Translations under genes and position numbers: made by a program
Shown: positions 52,291-61,094 of the stretch, piece by piece
How positions within the stretch are numbered: the first letter of the stretch is position 1
Layout of the letters: each line of letters begins with the position of its first letter
Assembly (NCBI GenBank): GCA_963810615.1
Contig: CAWEOA010000002.1
Location: forward strand, 372,001 to 436,000
Direction: 5' to 3'
From: JARRQJ01 sp963810615
GTDB lineage: Bacteria > Pseudomonadota > Gammaproteobacteria > DRLM01
DNA: 64,000 nucleotides
The notes under the pieces: generated by a model
The model's database searches: none
Seen by the model: the letters and a program-made list of their open reading frames with translations, nothing else
What the model was told of the DNA's origin: nothing

Positions 52291-53435
52291 GAGATCTGGC
52301 CGCCGAACTGGCGCGGCTACGCACCGAACATCTTTACCGCAGCCGCGCCGTGATAGACGGCCCACAGAGCGTGGAGATCACGGTAAACGGCGCGCGCTAT
52401 CTGTCTTTTTGCAGTAATGATTACCTGGGACTGGCCAATCATCCCCGAGTCGTTGCCGCACTCAAGGAAGGCGCGGAAAAGTTCGGTGCGGGCAGCGGCG
52501 CCTCCCACCTGGTGACCGGCCACCAGCGAGCTCATCATGCACTGGAAGAGGCGCTCGCCGCATTTACCGGCCGACCGCGGGCCCTGCTGTTTTCCAGCGG
52601 CTACCTGGCCAACCTGGGTACGGTGGCGGCATTGGCGGGACGCGGCGAGCTGGTCTGGGAGGATCGTCTCAATCACGCCTCCTTGCTGGATGCGGGCCAG
52701 CTGTCGGGGGCGCGTCTGCAACGCTACCCGCACGGCGACAGTGACGCCCTGCGGCAACGCCTTGCGGAGAACACCGGTCGCCACACCATGATCATCACCG
52801 ACGGCGTGTTCAGCATGGACGGCGACCTGGCGCCGCTGCCGCAGCTCGCGGAAATTGCGCAGGGACATGAGGCATGGTTGATGGTGGACGATGCCCACGG
52901 CTTGGGGGTACTAGGCGCTGGTGGGCGCGGCATTGTGGAGCACTTCGGATTGGATGCCACGGCAGTGCCTATCCTGATCGGCACCTTGGGTAAGGCCTTC
53001 GGCACCTTCGGCGCCTTCGTCGCGGGCAGTGAAGAATTGATCGAGTATCTTATCCAGCGCGCGCGGCCTTACGTCTATACCACTGCACTGCCGCCGTCAC
53101 TGGCCCACGCCACGCTTACCAGCCTGCGCATCCTTCAAAAGGAAGACTGGCGGCGTGAACATCTGCAAAACTTAATCACCCGCTTCCGGCGCGGCGCCGA
53201 ACAGCTGGGCATGCACTTACTGCCTTCGCCAACACCCATCCAGCCGCTGCTGATCGGCAGTTCGGAGCAGGCCCTGGCCTTAAGCGCCGCACTGCGTCGG
53301 CACGGCATCTATGTCAGCGCGATCCGGCCGCCCACCGTGCCGAAGGGCACGGCACGGCTGCGCATTACCCTGTCCGCCGCCCATAGCGAAGCCCATGTGG
53401 ATCGCTTGCTGAGCGCCTTGGAAACGGCGTCATGA
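52287..53435 (+). CDS. bioF: 8-amino-7-oxononanoate synthase
   Basis: A 382-residue PLP enzyme condensing pimeloyl-ACP/CoA with alanine. FCSNDYLGLANHP, GAGSGASHLVTG, DDAHGLGVLG and the PLP lysine in IGTLGKAFGTFG are conserved. Overlaps bioB and bioH by four bases each. Confidence 0.97.
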   Translation: MRDLAAELARLRTEHLYRSRAVIDGPQSVEITVNGARYLSFCSNDYLGLANHPRVVAALKEGAEKFGAGSGASHLVTGHQRAHHALEEALAAFTGRPRALLFSSGYLANLGTVAALAGRGELVWEDRLNHASLLDAGQLSGARLQRYPHGDSDALRQRLAENTGRHTMIITDGVFSMDGDLAPLPQLAEIAQGHEAWLMVDDAHGLGVLGAGGRGIVEHFGLDATAVPILIGTLGKAFGTFGAFVAGSEELIEYLIQRARPYVYTTALPPSLAHATLTSLRILQKEDWRREHLQNLITRFRRGAEQLGMHLLPSPTPIQPLLIGSSEQALALSAALRRHGIYVSAIRPPTVPKGTARLRITLSAAHSEAHVDRLLSALETAS

Positions 53436-54211
53436 ACCTGCATGTTCAACACCTCGGCTCGGGACCCGATCTCGTATTGCTGCACGGCTGGGGACTGCAT
53501 GGCGGGGTATTCACCACTCTGGCGGAGCAGCTGGCGTCACGCTTCCGGATCTCACTCATCGACATGCCCGGCCACGGTAGTTCACCGCCGCCGCAACAAA
53601 CATTGGACCTCGCCGGCTTGACCGAGAGGGTGGCTTCCGCCGCACCATCCCGCGCCACCTGGCTGGGCTGGTCATTGGGCGGCATGGTCGCGGCCCAGCT
53701 GGCGCTCACGACGCCGACCCGCGTGGAGAAATTGATCCTGGTCAACAGTTCACCACGATTCGTCACCGCCGCCGATTGGCCATGGGCCATGGATCCGGCG
53801 GTACTCGCCAGCTTCGCATTGGCATTGCAAGAGGATTATCACGGCACCCTGCAGCGCTTTCTGAGCTTACAGATCGCGACCGGTACGGCCGAGGGACGCC
53901 ACAACCTGCGGCAGCTGCGCGAAATGGTGCTGCAATTCCCCACGCCGGCAGTGCAAGCCTTACGGGACGGCTTGGCGATACTGAGATTCGCCGACTTACG
54001 GGCACAATTTTCCTCGCTGCACCTCCCTTCCTTATTCATCCTGGGGGAACGCGACAGACTGGTACCCGCCGCTGTCGGCCCGGCCGTGAATGACTTGCTG
54101 ACTACGGCACGAATCGAGGTGATCAAAGGGGCCAGTCACGTACCGTTTCTTTCGCACCAACGCCAATTTCTCACTGTAGTCAGCGCATTTTTAGAAGACC
54201 ATCATGACTGA
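53432..54211 (+). CDS. bioH: Pimeloyl-ACP methyl ester carboxylesterase
   Basis: A 259-residue alpha/beta hydrolase releasing pimeloyl-ACP from its methyl ester. The nucleophile elbow GWSLGG, oxyanion LHGWGLHGG, and histidine near the C-terminus (KGASHVPFLSH) are present. Overlaps bioF and bioC. Confidence 0.95.
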   Translation: MNLHVQHLGSGPDLVLLHGWGLHGGVFTTLAEQLASRFRISLIDMPGHGSSPPPQQTLDLAGLTERVASAAPSRATWLGWSLGGMVAAQLALTTPTRVEKLILVNSSPRFVTAADWPWAMDPAVLASFALALQEDYHGTLQRFLSLQIATGTAEGRHNLRQLREMVLQFPTPAVQALRDGLAILRFADLRAQFSSLHLPSLFILGERDRLVPAAVGPAVNDLLTTARIEVIKGASHVPFLSHQRQFLTVVSAFLEDHHD

Positions 54212-55109
54212 CATCAACGGATTTCATATCGACAAACAGCGGGTACGCCTTGCCTTTGATCGTGCCGCCGGTGACTACGATCGCGTCGCGATATTGCAAC
54301 GAGAAGTGGGTAAACGACTACTGGAACGTCTCGACTATATCCGCCTGCAACCCGACACCATTACCGACATCGGCGCCGGCACCGGCCATCTCAGCAAGCA
54401 TCTGGCACAGCGTTACAAACAGGCCCAGGTGATCGCCCTGGATCTCGCCCCCAATATGCTGCGTACCGCCCGCCGGCATGCCGGCACCCTGGCGCGCTTG
54501 CTCCGCCGCCAATCCTTTGTCTGCGCCGATGCCGAACGGCTGCCCTTGACCGATCGGTCGACGGATATGATCTTCTCCAATCTCACCCTGCAATGGTGCG
54601 GCGACCTGGACCGCGTCTTCGCTGAATTCCGCCGCGTCCTCAGGCCGGGGGGTATGGCGTTGTTCTCGACCTTCGGCCCGGACACGCTGAAGGAACTGCG
54701 CGACAGCTGGGCCGCGGCGGACGACGCCGTCCATATCAGCACCTTTATCGATATGCATGATATCGGCGACGCCTTGTTGCGCAGCGGCTTCGCCGATCCG
54801 GTGATGGACGCGGAACGCTTTACTCTGACCTATCCCGATGTCTATACGCTCATGAAGGAACTCAAACTGCTGGGGGCACATAATGCCGCCAGCGGCCGCA
54901 ATCACAGCCTGACCGGCAAAGGACGGTTACGCGCCATGACGGCCGCTTATGAACGCTACCGCGACGATGGGACGCTGCCTGCCAGTTATGAAGTAGTCTA
55001 TGGCCTAGCGTGGGCCCCCGAGTCATCAAGCATGAACTCACGGGAAAACGGGGTGGTAAAGGTGCCGCTCACGGCCTTGCAAGGCCGCCGCCCGGGCAAA
55101 GAACGATGA
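54204..55109 (+). CDS. bioC: Malonyl-ACP O-methyltransferase
   Basis: A 301-residue SAM methyltransferase starting pimelate synthesis by masking malonyl-ACP. SAM motif TDIGAGTGHLSKHLAQRY and SNLTLQWCGDLDRVFAEFRR are typical of BioC. Overlaps bioH by eight and bioD by four bases. Confidence 0.96.
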   Translation: MTDINGFHIDKQRVRLAFDRAAGDYDRVAILQREVGKRLLERLDYIRLQPDTITDIGAGTGHLSKHLAQRYKQAQVIALDLAPNMLRTARRHAGTLARLLRRQSFVCADAERLPLTDRSTDMIFSNLTLQWCGDLDRVFAEFRRVLRPGGMALFSTFGPDTLKELRDSWAAADDAVHISTFIDMHDIGDALLRSGFADPVMDAERFTLTYPDVYTLMKELKLLGAHNAASGRNHSLTGKGRLRAMTAAYERYRDDGTLPASYEVVYGLAWAPESSSMNSRENGVVKVPLTALQGRRPGKER

Positions 55110-55789
55110 AAGGCTTTTTTATTGCCGGCACGGACACCGGCGTGGGCAAGACTTGGATGACGGCGGCGCTGCTTCATGCCCTGGCGGCCCAGGGATTGCG
55201 CGTCGCCGGGATGAAGCCCCTGGCGTGCGGCGGCCATGCCGGCAGCGACGGCTGGCGTCATGAAGATGCCGAACTGCTCATGCAACACGCCTCAGTCGCG
55301 CTGCCCTATGCGACGGTCAACCCCGTCCTGCTGCGTGAACCGATCGCGCCGCATATCGCCGCGCGCCACGCCGGTTTGCGACTTTCCGCCGCAGCCCTGT
55401 ACGAGTCATGCACTAGTCTTGAAGAAAAGCTGGACTACCTGCTGATCGAAGGCGTGGGAGGCTGGGAGGTACCGCTGAACGACAACGAAACCACGGCGAA
55501 CTTCGCGCGCCTGCTGGGCTTGCCGGTGATACTGGTGGTGGGAATTCGCCTGGGCTGCCTCAATCATGCCCTATTGAGCTGTGACGCCATTCTGCGTCAG
55601 CAACTCACCCTTACGGGCTGGATCGCCAATATTATCGATATAGAGATGCTCAATATTCCGGAAAACATCGCGGCACTGGAAACGCGCCTGCCTGCACCGC
55701 GACTCGGCACCGTTCCCCATCTCCAGCAGTTTGACGCAGCGCGGATAGCCGCGCGACTGAATACGGAAAAACTCGCGCTAAGCGCTTAG
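55106..55789 (+). CDS. bioD: Dethiobiotin synthetase
   Basis: A 227-residue P-loop enzyme closing the ureido ring. GTDTGVGKTWMTAALL at residues 8-23, KPLACGG and EGVGGWEVPL are conserved. Last of the bio operon. Its stop shares bases with the convergent rpoH stop, leaving no room for a terminator. Confidence 0.96.
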   Translation: MKGFFIAGTDTGVGKTWMTAALLHALAAQGLRVAGMKPLACGGHAGSDGWRHEDAELLMQHASVALPYATVNPVLLREPIAPHIAARHAGLRLSAAALYESCTSLEEKLDYLLIEGVGGWEVPLNDNETTANFARLLGLPVILVVGIRLGCLNHALLSCDAILRQQLTLTGWIANIIDIEMLNIPENIAALETRLPAPRLGTVPHLQQFDAARIAARLNTEKLALSA

Positions 55790-56643
55790 GCTTCCAAAGC
55801 CGACTTGAGCTTCTTCATGGCATTGCTCTCCAGCTGGCGGATACGCTCGGCAGAAACCTGATATTGATCGGCCAACTCATGGAGCGTGGATTTACTCTCC
55901 CCCAACCAGCGTCGGGCGACGATGTCCCGGCTGCGCTCATCCAGGTCGGCCAAGGCGTGGTGCAGGCGATCGCTGTGATGCGCCTCCCACTCATCGGCCT
56001 CCAACTCCGCCGCCGGATCGGCCCGCATGTCGGCCAGATAGGCGATAGGCGCCACGTAGGATGAGTTCTCGTCATCTTGATCCGCATCGCCCTCCAGGGA
56101 CGCGTCATAACCGCTCATACGCGCCTCCATCTCCACCACCGTCTCCGGCTTGACGCCCAGATCTTTGGCTACCGCTTCCACCTCGTCGCGGCTGAACCAG
56201 CCCAGGCGCTGCTTGGCGCTGCGCAGATTGAAGAACAGTTTGCGCTGGGCCTTGGTGGTGGCGACCTTGACGATGCGCCAGTTGCGCAGGATAAATTCGT
56301 GCATCTCGGCACGAATCCAGTGCACGGCGAAGGACACCAGACGCACATTCATTTCCGGGTCGAAACGCTTCACCGCCTTCATCAAACCGATATTGCCTTC
56401 CTGGATCAGGTCGGCCAGCGCCAGGCCATAGCCGTCATAGCCGCGGGCGACATGGACCACAAAGCGCAAATGGGACATCACCAATTGCCGAGCCGCCTCC
56501 AAGTCATTGAAATCTCTAAAGCGCCGCGCCAAAGACTTTTCCTCTTCCACACTCAGCATGGGGATGGAGGACACCGCCTGAGTATAGGCCTCAAGGCTGC
56601 CCATGGGGATCGCCAGTTCCAAACTCTTGTTTCTATCGCTCAT
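55786..56643 (-). CDS. rpoH: Heat-shock sigma factor RpoH (sigma-32)
   Basis: A 285-residue sigma factor. Region 2 (LRFVVHVARGYDGYGLALAD, LIQEGNIGLMKAVKRFDP), the RpoH box QRKLFFNLR and region 4 (STLHELADQYQVSAERIRQLE) are all clear. It directs transcription of chaperones and proteases. It lies downstream of ftsX, the usual ftsYEX-rpoH order, but a perfect CIRCE element sits in the 178-base gap, pointing to HrcA control. Confidence 0.98.
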   Translation of the reverse strand: MSDRNKSLELAIPMGSLEAYTQAVSSIPMLSVEEEKSLARRFRDFNDLEAARQLVMSHLRFVVHVARGYDGYGLALADLIQEGNIGLMKAVKRFDPEMNVRLVSFAVHWIRAEMHEFILRNWRIVKVATTKAQRKLFFNLRSAKQRLGWFSRDEVEAVAKDLGVKPETVVEMEARMSGYDASLEGDADQDDENSSYVAPIAYLADMRADPAAELEADEWEAHHSDRLHHALADLDERSRDIVARRWLGESKSTLHELADQYQVSAERIRQLESNAMKKLKSALEA

Positions 56644-56774
56644 CAGGATTTAGTCCCTCTATAGTGAGAATCGCTCATTAGCTACAAGCCATTGACACAT
56701 AAAAGATATTGCAAATATCAAGCCATGACCCAAGAATCAATGATAGCGCACTTTTATTAATATTCTAGGTTATT

Positions 56775-56801
56775 TTAGCACTCGCATCGTAAGAGTGCTA
56801 A
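56775..56801 (-). promoter_or_regulatory. CIRCE element (HrcA operator) upstream of rpoH
   Basis: TTAGCACTC (56775-56783), nine bases, then GAGTGCTAA (56793-56801): an exact match to the CIRCE consensus TTAGCACTC-N9-GAGTGCTAA. It lies about 130 bases upstream of the rpoH start. On the rpoH strand a weak promoter (TAGAAT, 16 bases, TATCAT) follows it. No T run accompanies it, so it is not a terminator for ftsX. Confidence 0.9.
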
Positions 56802-56821
56802 AGGCCTGGGAAAGTTCCCCT

Positions 56822-57850
56822 TTAGCCGGGTTCGATATGACGCAAATGCCTACCCACCGCCACCCATGCCCCCAGCCACCCCAGGAAGGCGCCCGTAACC
56901 AAGACAAGCAGGGTTTCGGCTCCGCCTATCATCCCCAAGTGAAAATCGCTTTTGTATAAGGCCGCCAAATGCGCCACCGGCCCGCTCATTCCCCATAACA
57001 CTCCGTCGACGATGATCAGGGCGATGAGCCCCCCCGCCAACCCATACCAAATGCCACCGTAGATAAAAGGCCTACGAATAAAGGCGTCCGTCGCCCCGAC
57101 GAGTTTGGTGATGATGATTTCCTCGCGACGATTTTCAATGGCAAGGCGTATGGTATTCCCCACGATAAACAACACCGCCACCGCCAGCACCACACCCACC
57201 CAGGTCATGGCGCGGTCCGCCAAGGCCACCAAGGCATGCAGGCGCTCCAGCCACGCCCAATCCAGCTGGGTACTCTCCACTTCCGGCAAGGACTGCAGAC
57301 GCTGTACCAGGTCGCGCATGACCTCGGGCCGCGCAAAACCCTCGGCGGGTTTCACCACCAACACCGCCGGCAAGGGATTATCATCCAGGTAAGCCAAGGC
57401 GTCACTGAGTCCGGAACTGCGCTGAAATTCCTCTAATGCCTGTTGCGGTGAAATGTAGCGCACCCCCGCCACATCATCCATGGAGCGCAGCCGCCACGCC
57501 AGGTTGCGCGCGGCATCATCCTTGATGTCCGACTTTAAAAACAAGGAGACCTGCGCCACCTCACCTTCCCAACCCGACGCCAGGGACTGCACACTGAGCA
57601 ACAAGGCATGAAAACCGCTGGGCAAGGCCAGCGCCACACCGATCACCACCGCCGTCATGAGGCTGGCGAAGGGCGTACGCAATAAACTGCCCAAACTGGC
57701 GAAGAGAGCGCGCAGGTGATGGATCAGATAATTCTCTATGCCCAACCATGGCTGAGAATCGCGTGACACCGCCCCCTTTTTTACCGGGGGAGAAACTGCC
57801 GGCGACGTCGATCCCGCGGTGCGGCGCTGCGAACCTCCGGTCCTTTTCAT
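56822..57850 (-). CDS. ftsX: Cell division protein FtsX
   Basis: A 342-residue permease-like protein with a long polar N-terminus, then four membrane helices and a periplasmic loop between helices 1 and 2 (about residues 95-220) that in relatives activates amidases through EnvC. FNTxxLxIENRREEI-like segment (RLAIENRREEIIITKLVGA) is typical. Overlaps ftsE. Confidence 0.95.
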   Translation of the reverse strand: MKRTGGSQRRTAGSTSPAVSPPVKKGAVSRDSQPWLGIENYLIHHLRALFASLGSLLRTPFASLMTAVVIGVALALPSGFHALLLSVQSLASGWEGEVAQVSLFLKSDIKDDAARNLAWRLRSMDDVAGVRYISPQQALEEFQRSSGLSDALAYLDDNPLPAVLVVKPAEGFARPEVMRDLVQRLQSLPEVESTQLDWAWLERLHALVALADRAMTWVGVVLAVAVLFIVGNTIRLAIENRREEIIITKLVGATDAFIRRPFIYGGIWYGLAGGLIALIIVDGVLWGMSGPVAHLAALYKSDFHLGMIGGAETLLVLVTGAFLGWLGAWVAVGRHLRHIEPG

Positions 57851-58524
57851 CCCTGCGCACCGCGGCTGTCGCTCACCAGTCGACCGTTATTCAATACCAA
57901 TACCCGCCGTTGCATATGCGCGATCAACTCGACGTTATGGCTGGCGATCAACACCGTAACTCCCACGCGGTTGAAGGCTTCGAATAATGCCATGATCTCT
58001 CCCGCCAGGGTCGGATCGAGATTACCGGTGGGTTCATCGGCCAGCAGCAACACCGGCTTATGCACCACCGCACGCGCAATGCCCACGCGCTGCTGTTCCC
58101 CACCTGACAATTCCAGTGGATGAAGTTTTTCCTTACCCAGCAGACCCACCTTATCCAAGGCGGCACGGGCGCGCCGCCTGATCTCCTGTTGATCGTAATG
58201 ACCGGCGATCACCAGGGGCAAGGCCACATTGTCAAAAATGCTTCTATCGGCGAGTAGCCGAAAATCCTGGTAGATCATACCCAGGGTACGACGATGATAG
58301 GGAATCTGGCGTTTCGACAAACGGCCGAGGTTGCGGTCATTGACGATTAGCTCACCGGTGCTGGGGCGCTCGATGACGCCCAGCAGTTTCAGAAGCGTAC
58401 TCTTGCCGGCACCGGAATGACCGGTAATAAAAACCATCTCTCCGCGCGCTACGCCAAAACTTACTTCATGCAGGGCTTCATGACCGGCGGGATAACGCTT
58501 GCCCACATTGTGCAACTGAATCAT
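57847..58524 (-). CDS. ftsE: Cell division ATP-binding protein FtsE
   Basis: A 225-residue ABC ATPase. Walker A GHSGAGKST, signature LSGGEQQRVGIARAV, Walker B LLLADEPTGNLD. With FtsX it regulates septal wall hydrolysis. Start at 58524 (MIQLHNVGKRYP); a longer reading from 58536 is unneeded. It follows ftsY by 50 bases. Confidence 0.97.
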   Translation of the reverse strand: MIQLHNVGKRYPAGHEALHEVSFGVARGEMVFITGHSGAGKSTLLKLLGVIERPSTGELIVNDRNLGRLSKRQIPYHRRTLGMIYQDFRLLADRSIFDNVALPLVIAGHYDQQEIRRRARAALDKVGLLGKEKLHPLELSGGEQQRVGIARAVVHKPVLLLADEPTGNLDPTLAGEIMALFEAFNRVGVTVLIASHNVELIAHMQRRVLVLNNGRLVSDSRGAQG

Positions 58525-58574
58525 GTTGGCTACCAATAACTACCCGGGAATATCTTTACCACTCGCCCGTCACC

Positions 58575-59561
58575 TCATTTTTCCTCGCGTTCTTCGGAAG
58601 CGAACAAGGCCTCGACAAAATCATCGGCATCGAAGGGACGCAGATCATCGATACCCTCCCCGACACCGATGTAGCGTATCGGCAGTTTCATCTGCTCGGC
58701 GACCGCAAAGATCACCCCGCCCTTGGCGGTCCCGTCTAATTTGGTCAACACGATGCCGCTCACACCGACGGCTTCGTGGAACTGGCGCGCCTGACTCAAG
58801 GCATTCTGTCCGATACTGGCATCGATCACCAACAAGGTCTCGTGGGGCGCATCTGCATCCAATTTGGCCATCACCCGCTTGATCTTTTTCAATTCCTCCA
58901 TGAGATTGGACTGGGTGTGGAGACGACCGGCGGTGTCGGCGATCAACACATCGGCCTTGCGCGCCCGCGCCGCTTGAATGCCGTCGAAGATCACCGACGC
59001 CGGATCCGCCGCCCGCTCCTGGGCGATGACCGTCACATCGTTGCGTTCCCCCCAGGCCTGCAATTGCTCCACCGCCGCCGCGCGAAAGGTATCCCCGGCG
59101 GCCAACATCACCGACAGGCCTTCACCCTGCAAACGCTTGGCGAGTTTGCCGATGGTCGTGGTCTTACCCACTCCGTTCACGCCCACCATCAGGATGATAT
59201 AAGGACGAATCTCCGCCGGAATGACCAATGGTTGGCTGCACGGCGCCAGGATGGCACCCATGTCTTCCTTAAGAGCGGCCAGCAAGGCCTGCGCATCCCC
59301 CAGCTGCTTGCGTTTCACCCGTGCGGTGAGATCATCCAGGATGCGTTGGGTCGCCGCGGCCCCTACGTCCGCCGTCAGCAGATGGGTCTCGATTTCCTCC
59401 AAGAGCTCATCGTCAATAGCCTTCTTCCCCATGACCAGGCGCGCCAATCCCTCAGTGAGGCTGCTGCGCGTGCGGGTCAAACCCTGCTTCAAGCGTTGAA
59501 AAAAGCCGGGACGGCCGGCCGCCGCAGTATCGGTTTGGCGATCTTTTTTGAAACTAAACAT
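58575..59561 (-). CDS. ftsY: Signal recognition particle receptor FtsY
   Basis: A 328-residue SRP GTPase with a short N-terminal A domain and an NG domain: GVNGVGKTTTIGKLAKRL, DTFRAAAVEQLQAW, DTAGRLHTQSNLMEEL, TKLDGTAKGGVIF. It docks SRP-ribosome complexes at the membrane. First of ftsY-ftsE-ftsX. Confidence 0.97.
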   Translation of the reverse strand: MFSFKKDRQTDTAAAGRPGFFQRLKQGLTRTRSSLTEGLARLVMGKKAIDDELLEEIETHLLTADVGAAATQRILDDLTARVKRKQLGDAQALLAALKEDMGAILAPCSQPLVIPAEIRPYIILMVGVNGVGKTTTIGKLAKRLQGEGLSVMLAAGDTFRAAAVEQLQAWGERNDVTVIAQERAADPASVIFDGIQAARARKADVLIADTAGRLHTQSNLMEELKKIKRVMAKLDADAPHETLLVIDASIGQNALSQARQFHEAVGVSGIVLTKLDGTAKGGVIFAVAEQMKLPIRYIGVGEGIDDLRPFDADDFVEALFASEEREEK

Positions 59562-59714
59562 GGCGATTAATGGTCTTTAATAAGCTGATCAACAATTAGA
59601 AAGCGCACATCGCTAATGAGTATTGATGAACACATGGCTCCCGCCGCGCGAGTTACGCTATCCTATCACCCCTCCGGTCTTCGAGTAAGCCAGCACTACC
59701 TCAAGGATTACTAA

Positions 59715-61094
59715 ATGTTAACATTCAAACGCCTGATGCTGCTTTGCCTGTTGTTTCCCCTGGGCGCGGCCGCGGACAATCCCGCCGTCCATGAATTGAC
59801 TCTCAAGAACGGCCTGAAGGTCATCGTCAAAGAAGACCACCGCTCGCCGGTCGTCGTGTCGCAGGTATGGTACAAGGTGGGCAGCAGCTATGAGCATGAC
59901 GGCATCACCGGCCTCTCCCATGCGCTAGAGCACATGATGTTCAAGGGCACGCCCAAACACGGACCCAATGAATTCTCGCGCATCATCGCCGAAAACGGCG
60001 GACGGGAAAACGCTTTTACCAGCCATGACTACACCGCCTATTTCCAGCAACTGGAAAAGAGCCGGCTCAAGGTCAGCTTCGAACTGGAAGCCGATCGCAT
60101 GCGCAACCTCACCCTGTCGCCCAAGGAATTCGCCAAAGAGATTCAAGTAGTGATGGAAGAACGGCGGATGCGCACCGATGACGACCCCGAATCCCTCACC
60201 GACGAGCAGTTCAACGCCGTAGCCTTCTTGAACAGCGCTTACCGCATCCCGGTGATCGGCTGGATGGACGACCTGAAGAGCATGCGCGTCGCGGATCTGC
60301 GTAACTGGTACCAAACCTGGTATGCACCCAATAACGCCACCCTGGTCGTGGTCGGCGACGTGCAACCGCAGCAGGTCTTCGACTTGGCCAAGAAATATTT
60401 CGGAGCGCTGAAACCCAGCACCATCCCGGCCGTAAAACCGCGCCAGGAAATCCCCCAAACCGGCATCCGCCGCATCACGGTGAAGGCCCCGGCGGAACTG
60501 CCTTATCTCATCATGGGGTACAAGGTGCCGGTGCTGCACACTGCGAAAATCGCCTGGGAACCCTACGCCCTGGAAGTCTTGTCCGGCATCCTCGACGGCG
60601 GCGATAGCGCTCGCCTTCCCAAGGATCTCATTCGCGGCAGCCAGGTAGCCGCCCAGACCAGTGCCGGCTACAGCCTCGATGCCCGCAGCGACAACTTGCT
60701 GGCTTTAGACGGCACCCCCGCCCAGGGCCATGACATTGGCGAATTGGAAAAGGCCTTGCGTGAACAGGTGAAGAAACTGCGCGAAGACTTGGTAAGCGAA
60801 GACGAACTCAAACGGGTCAAGGCGCAAGTGGTGGCCAGCGATGTCTACCAACGTGATTCGGTGTTTTATCAAGCCATGCAGATCGGCTCCCTGGAAAGCG
60901 TAGGGCTGGGCTGGCGCGTGGGCGATCAATACGTCGATAAGGTCAAGGCGGTCACCGCCGAACAAGTACGGGACGTGGCACGCAAATATCTGATTGATGA
61001 CCACCTCACCGTGGCGGTCCTCGACCCTCTCCCCATCAGTGACGAAGAAAAAATGCGCCGTTCACAGCACAGCGGAGGCGACAATGTACGCTAA
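59715..61094 (+). CDS. M16-family zinc metallopeptidase, catalytic subunit
   Basis: A 459-residue periplasmic protease. A signal peptide (to about AAAD, residue 21) is followed by the inverted zinc motif HALEH in GLSHALEHMMFKGT, with the third ligand glutamate about 75 residues on in EIQVVMEERR. This is the active member of a pair, expected to work with the next gene as a heterodimer. It diverges from ftsY. Confidence 0.94.
   Translation: MLTFKRLMLLCLLFPLGAAADNPAVHELTLKNGLKVIVKEDHRSPVVVSQVWYKVGSSYEHDGITGLSHALEHMMFKGTPKHGPNEFSRIIAENGGRENAFTSHDYTAYFQQLEKSRLKVSFELEADRMRNLTLSPKEFAKEIQVVMEERRMRTDDDPESLTDEQFNAVAFLNSAYRIPVIGWMDDLKSMRVADLRNWYQTWYAPNNATLVVVGDVQPQQVFDLAKKYFGALKPSTIPAVKPRQEIPQTGIRRITVKAPAELPYLIMGYKVPVLHTAKIAWEPYALEVLSGILDGGDSARLPKDLIRGSQVAAQTSAGYSLDARSDNLLALDGTPAQGHDIGELEKALREQVKKLREDLVSEDELKRVKAQVVASDVYQRDSVFYQAMQIGSLESVGLGWRVGDQYVDKVKAVTAEQVRDVARKYLIDDHLTVAVLDPLPISDEEKMRRSQHSGGDNVR

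Noticed and set aside
56775..56801. CIRCE palindrome read as an ftsX terminator
   Set aside because: No T run on either strand, and the sequence matches the HrcA operator exactly.
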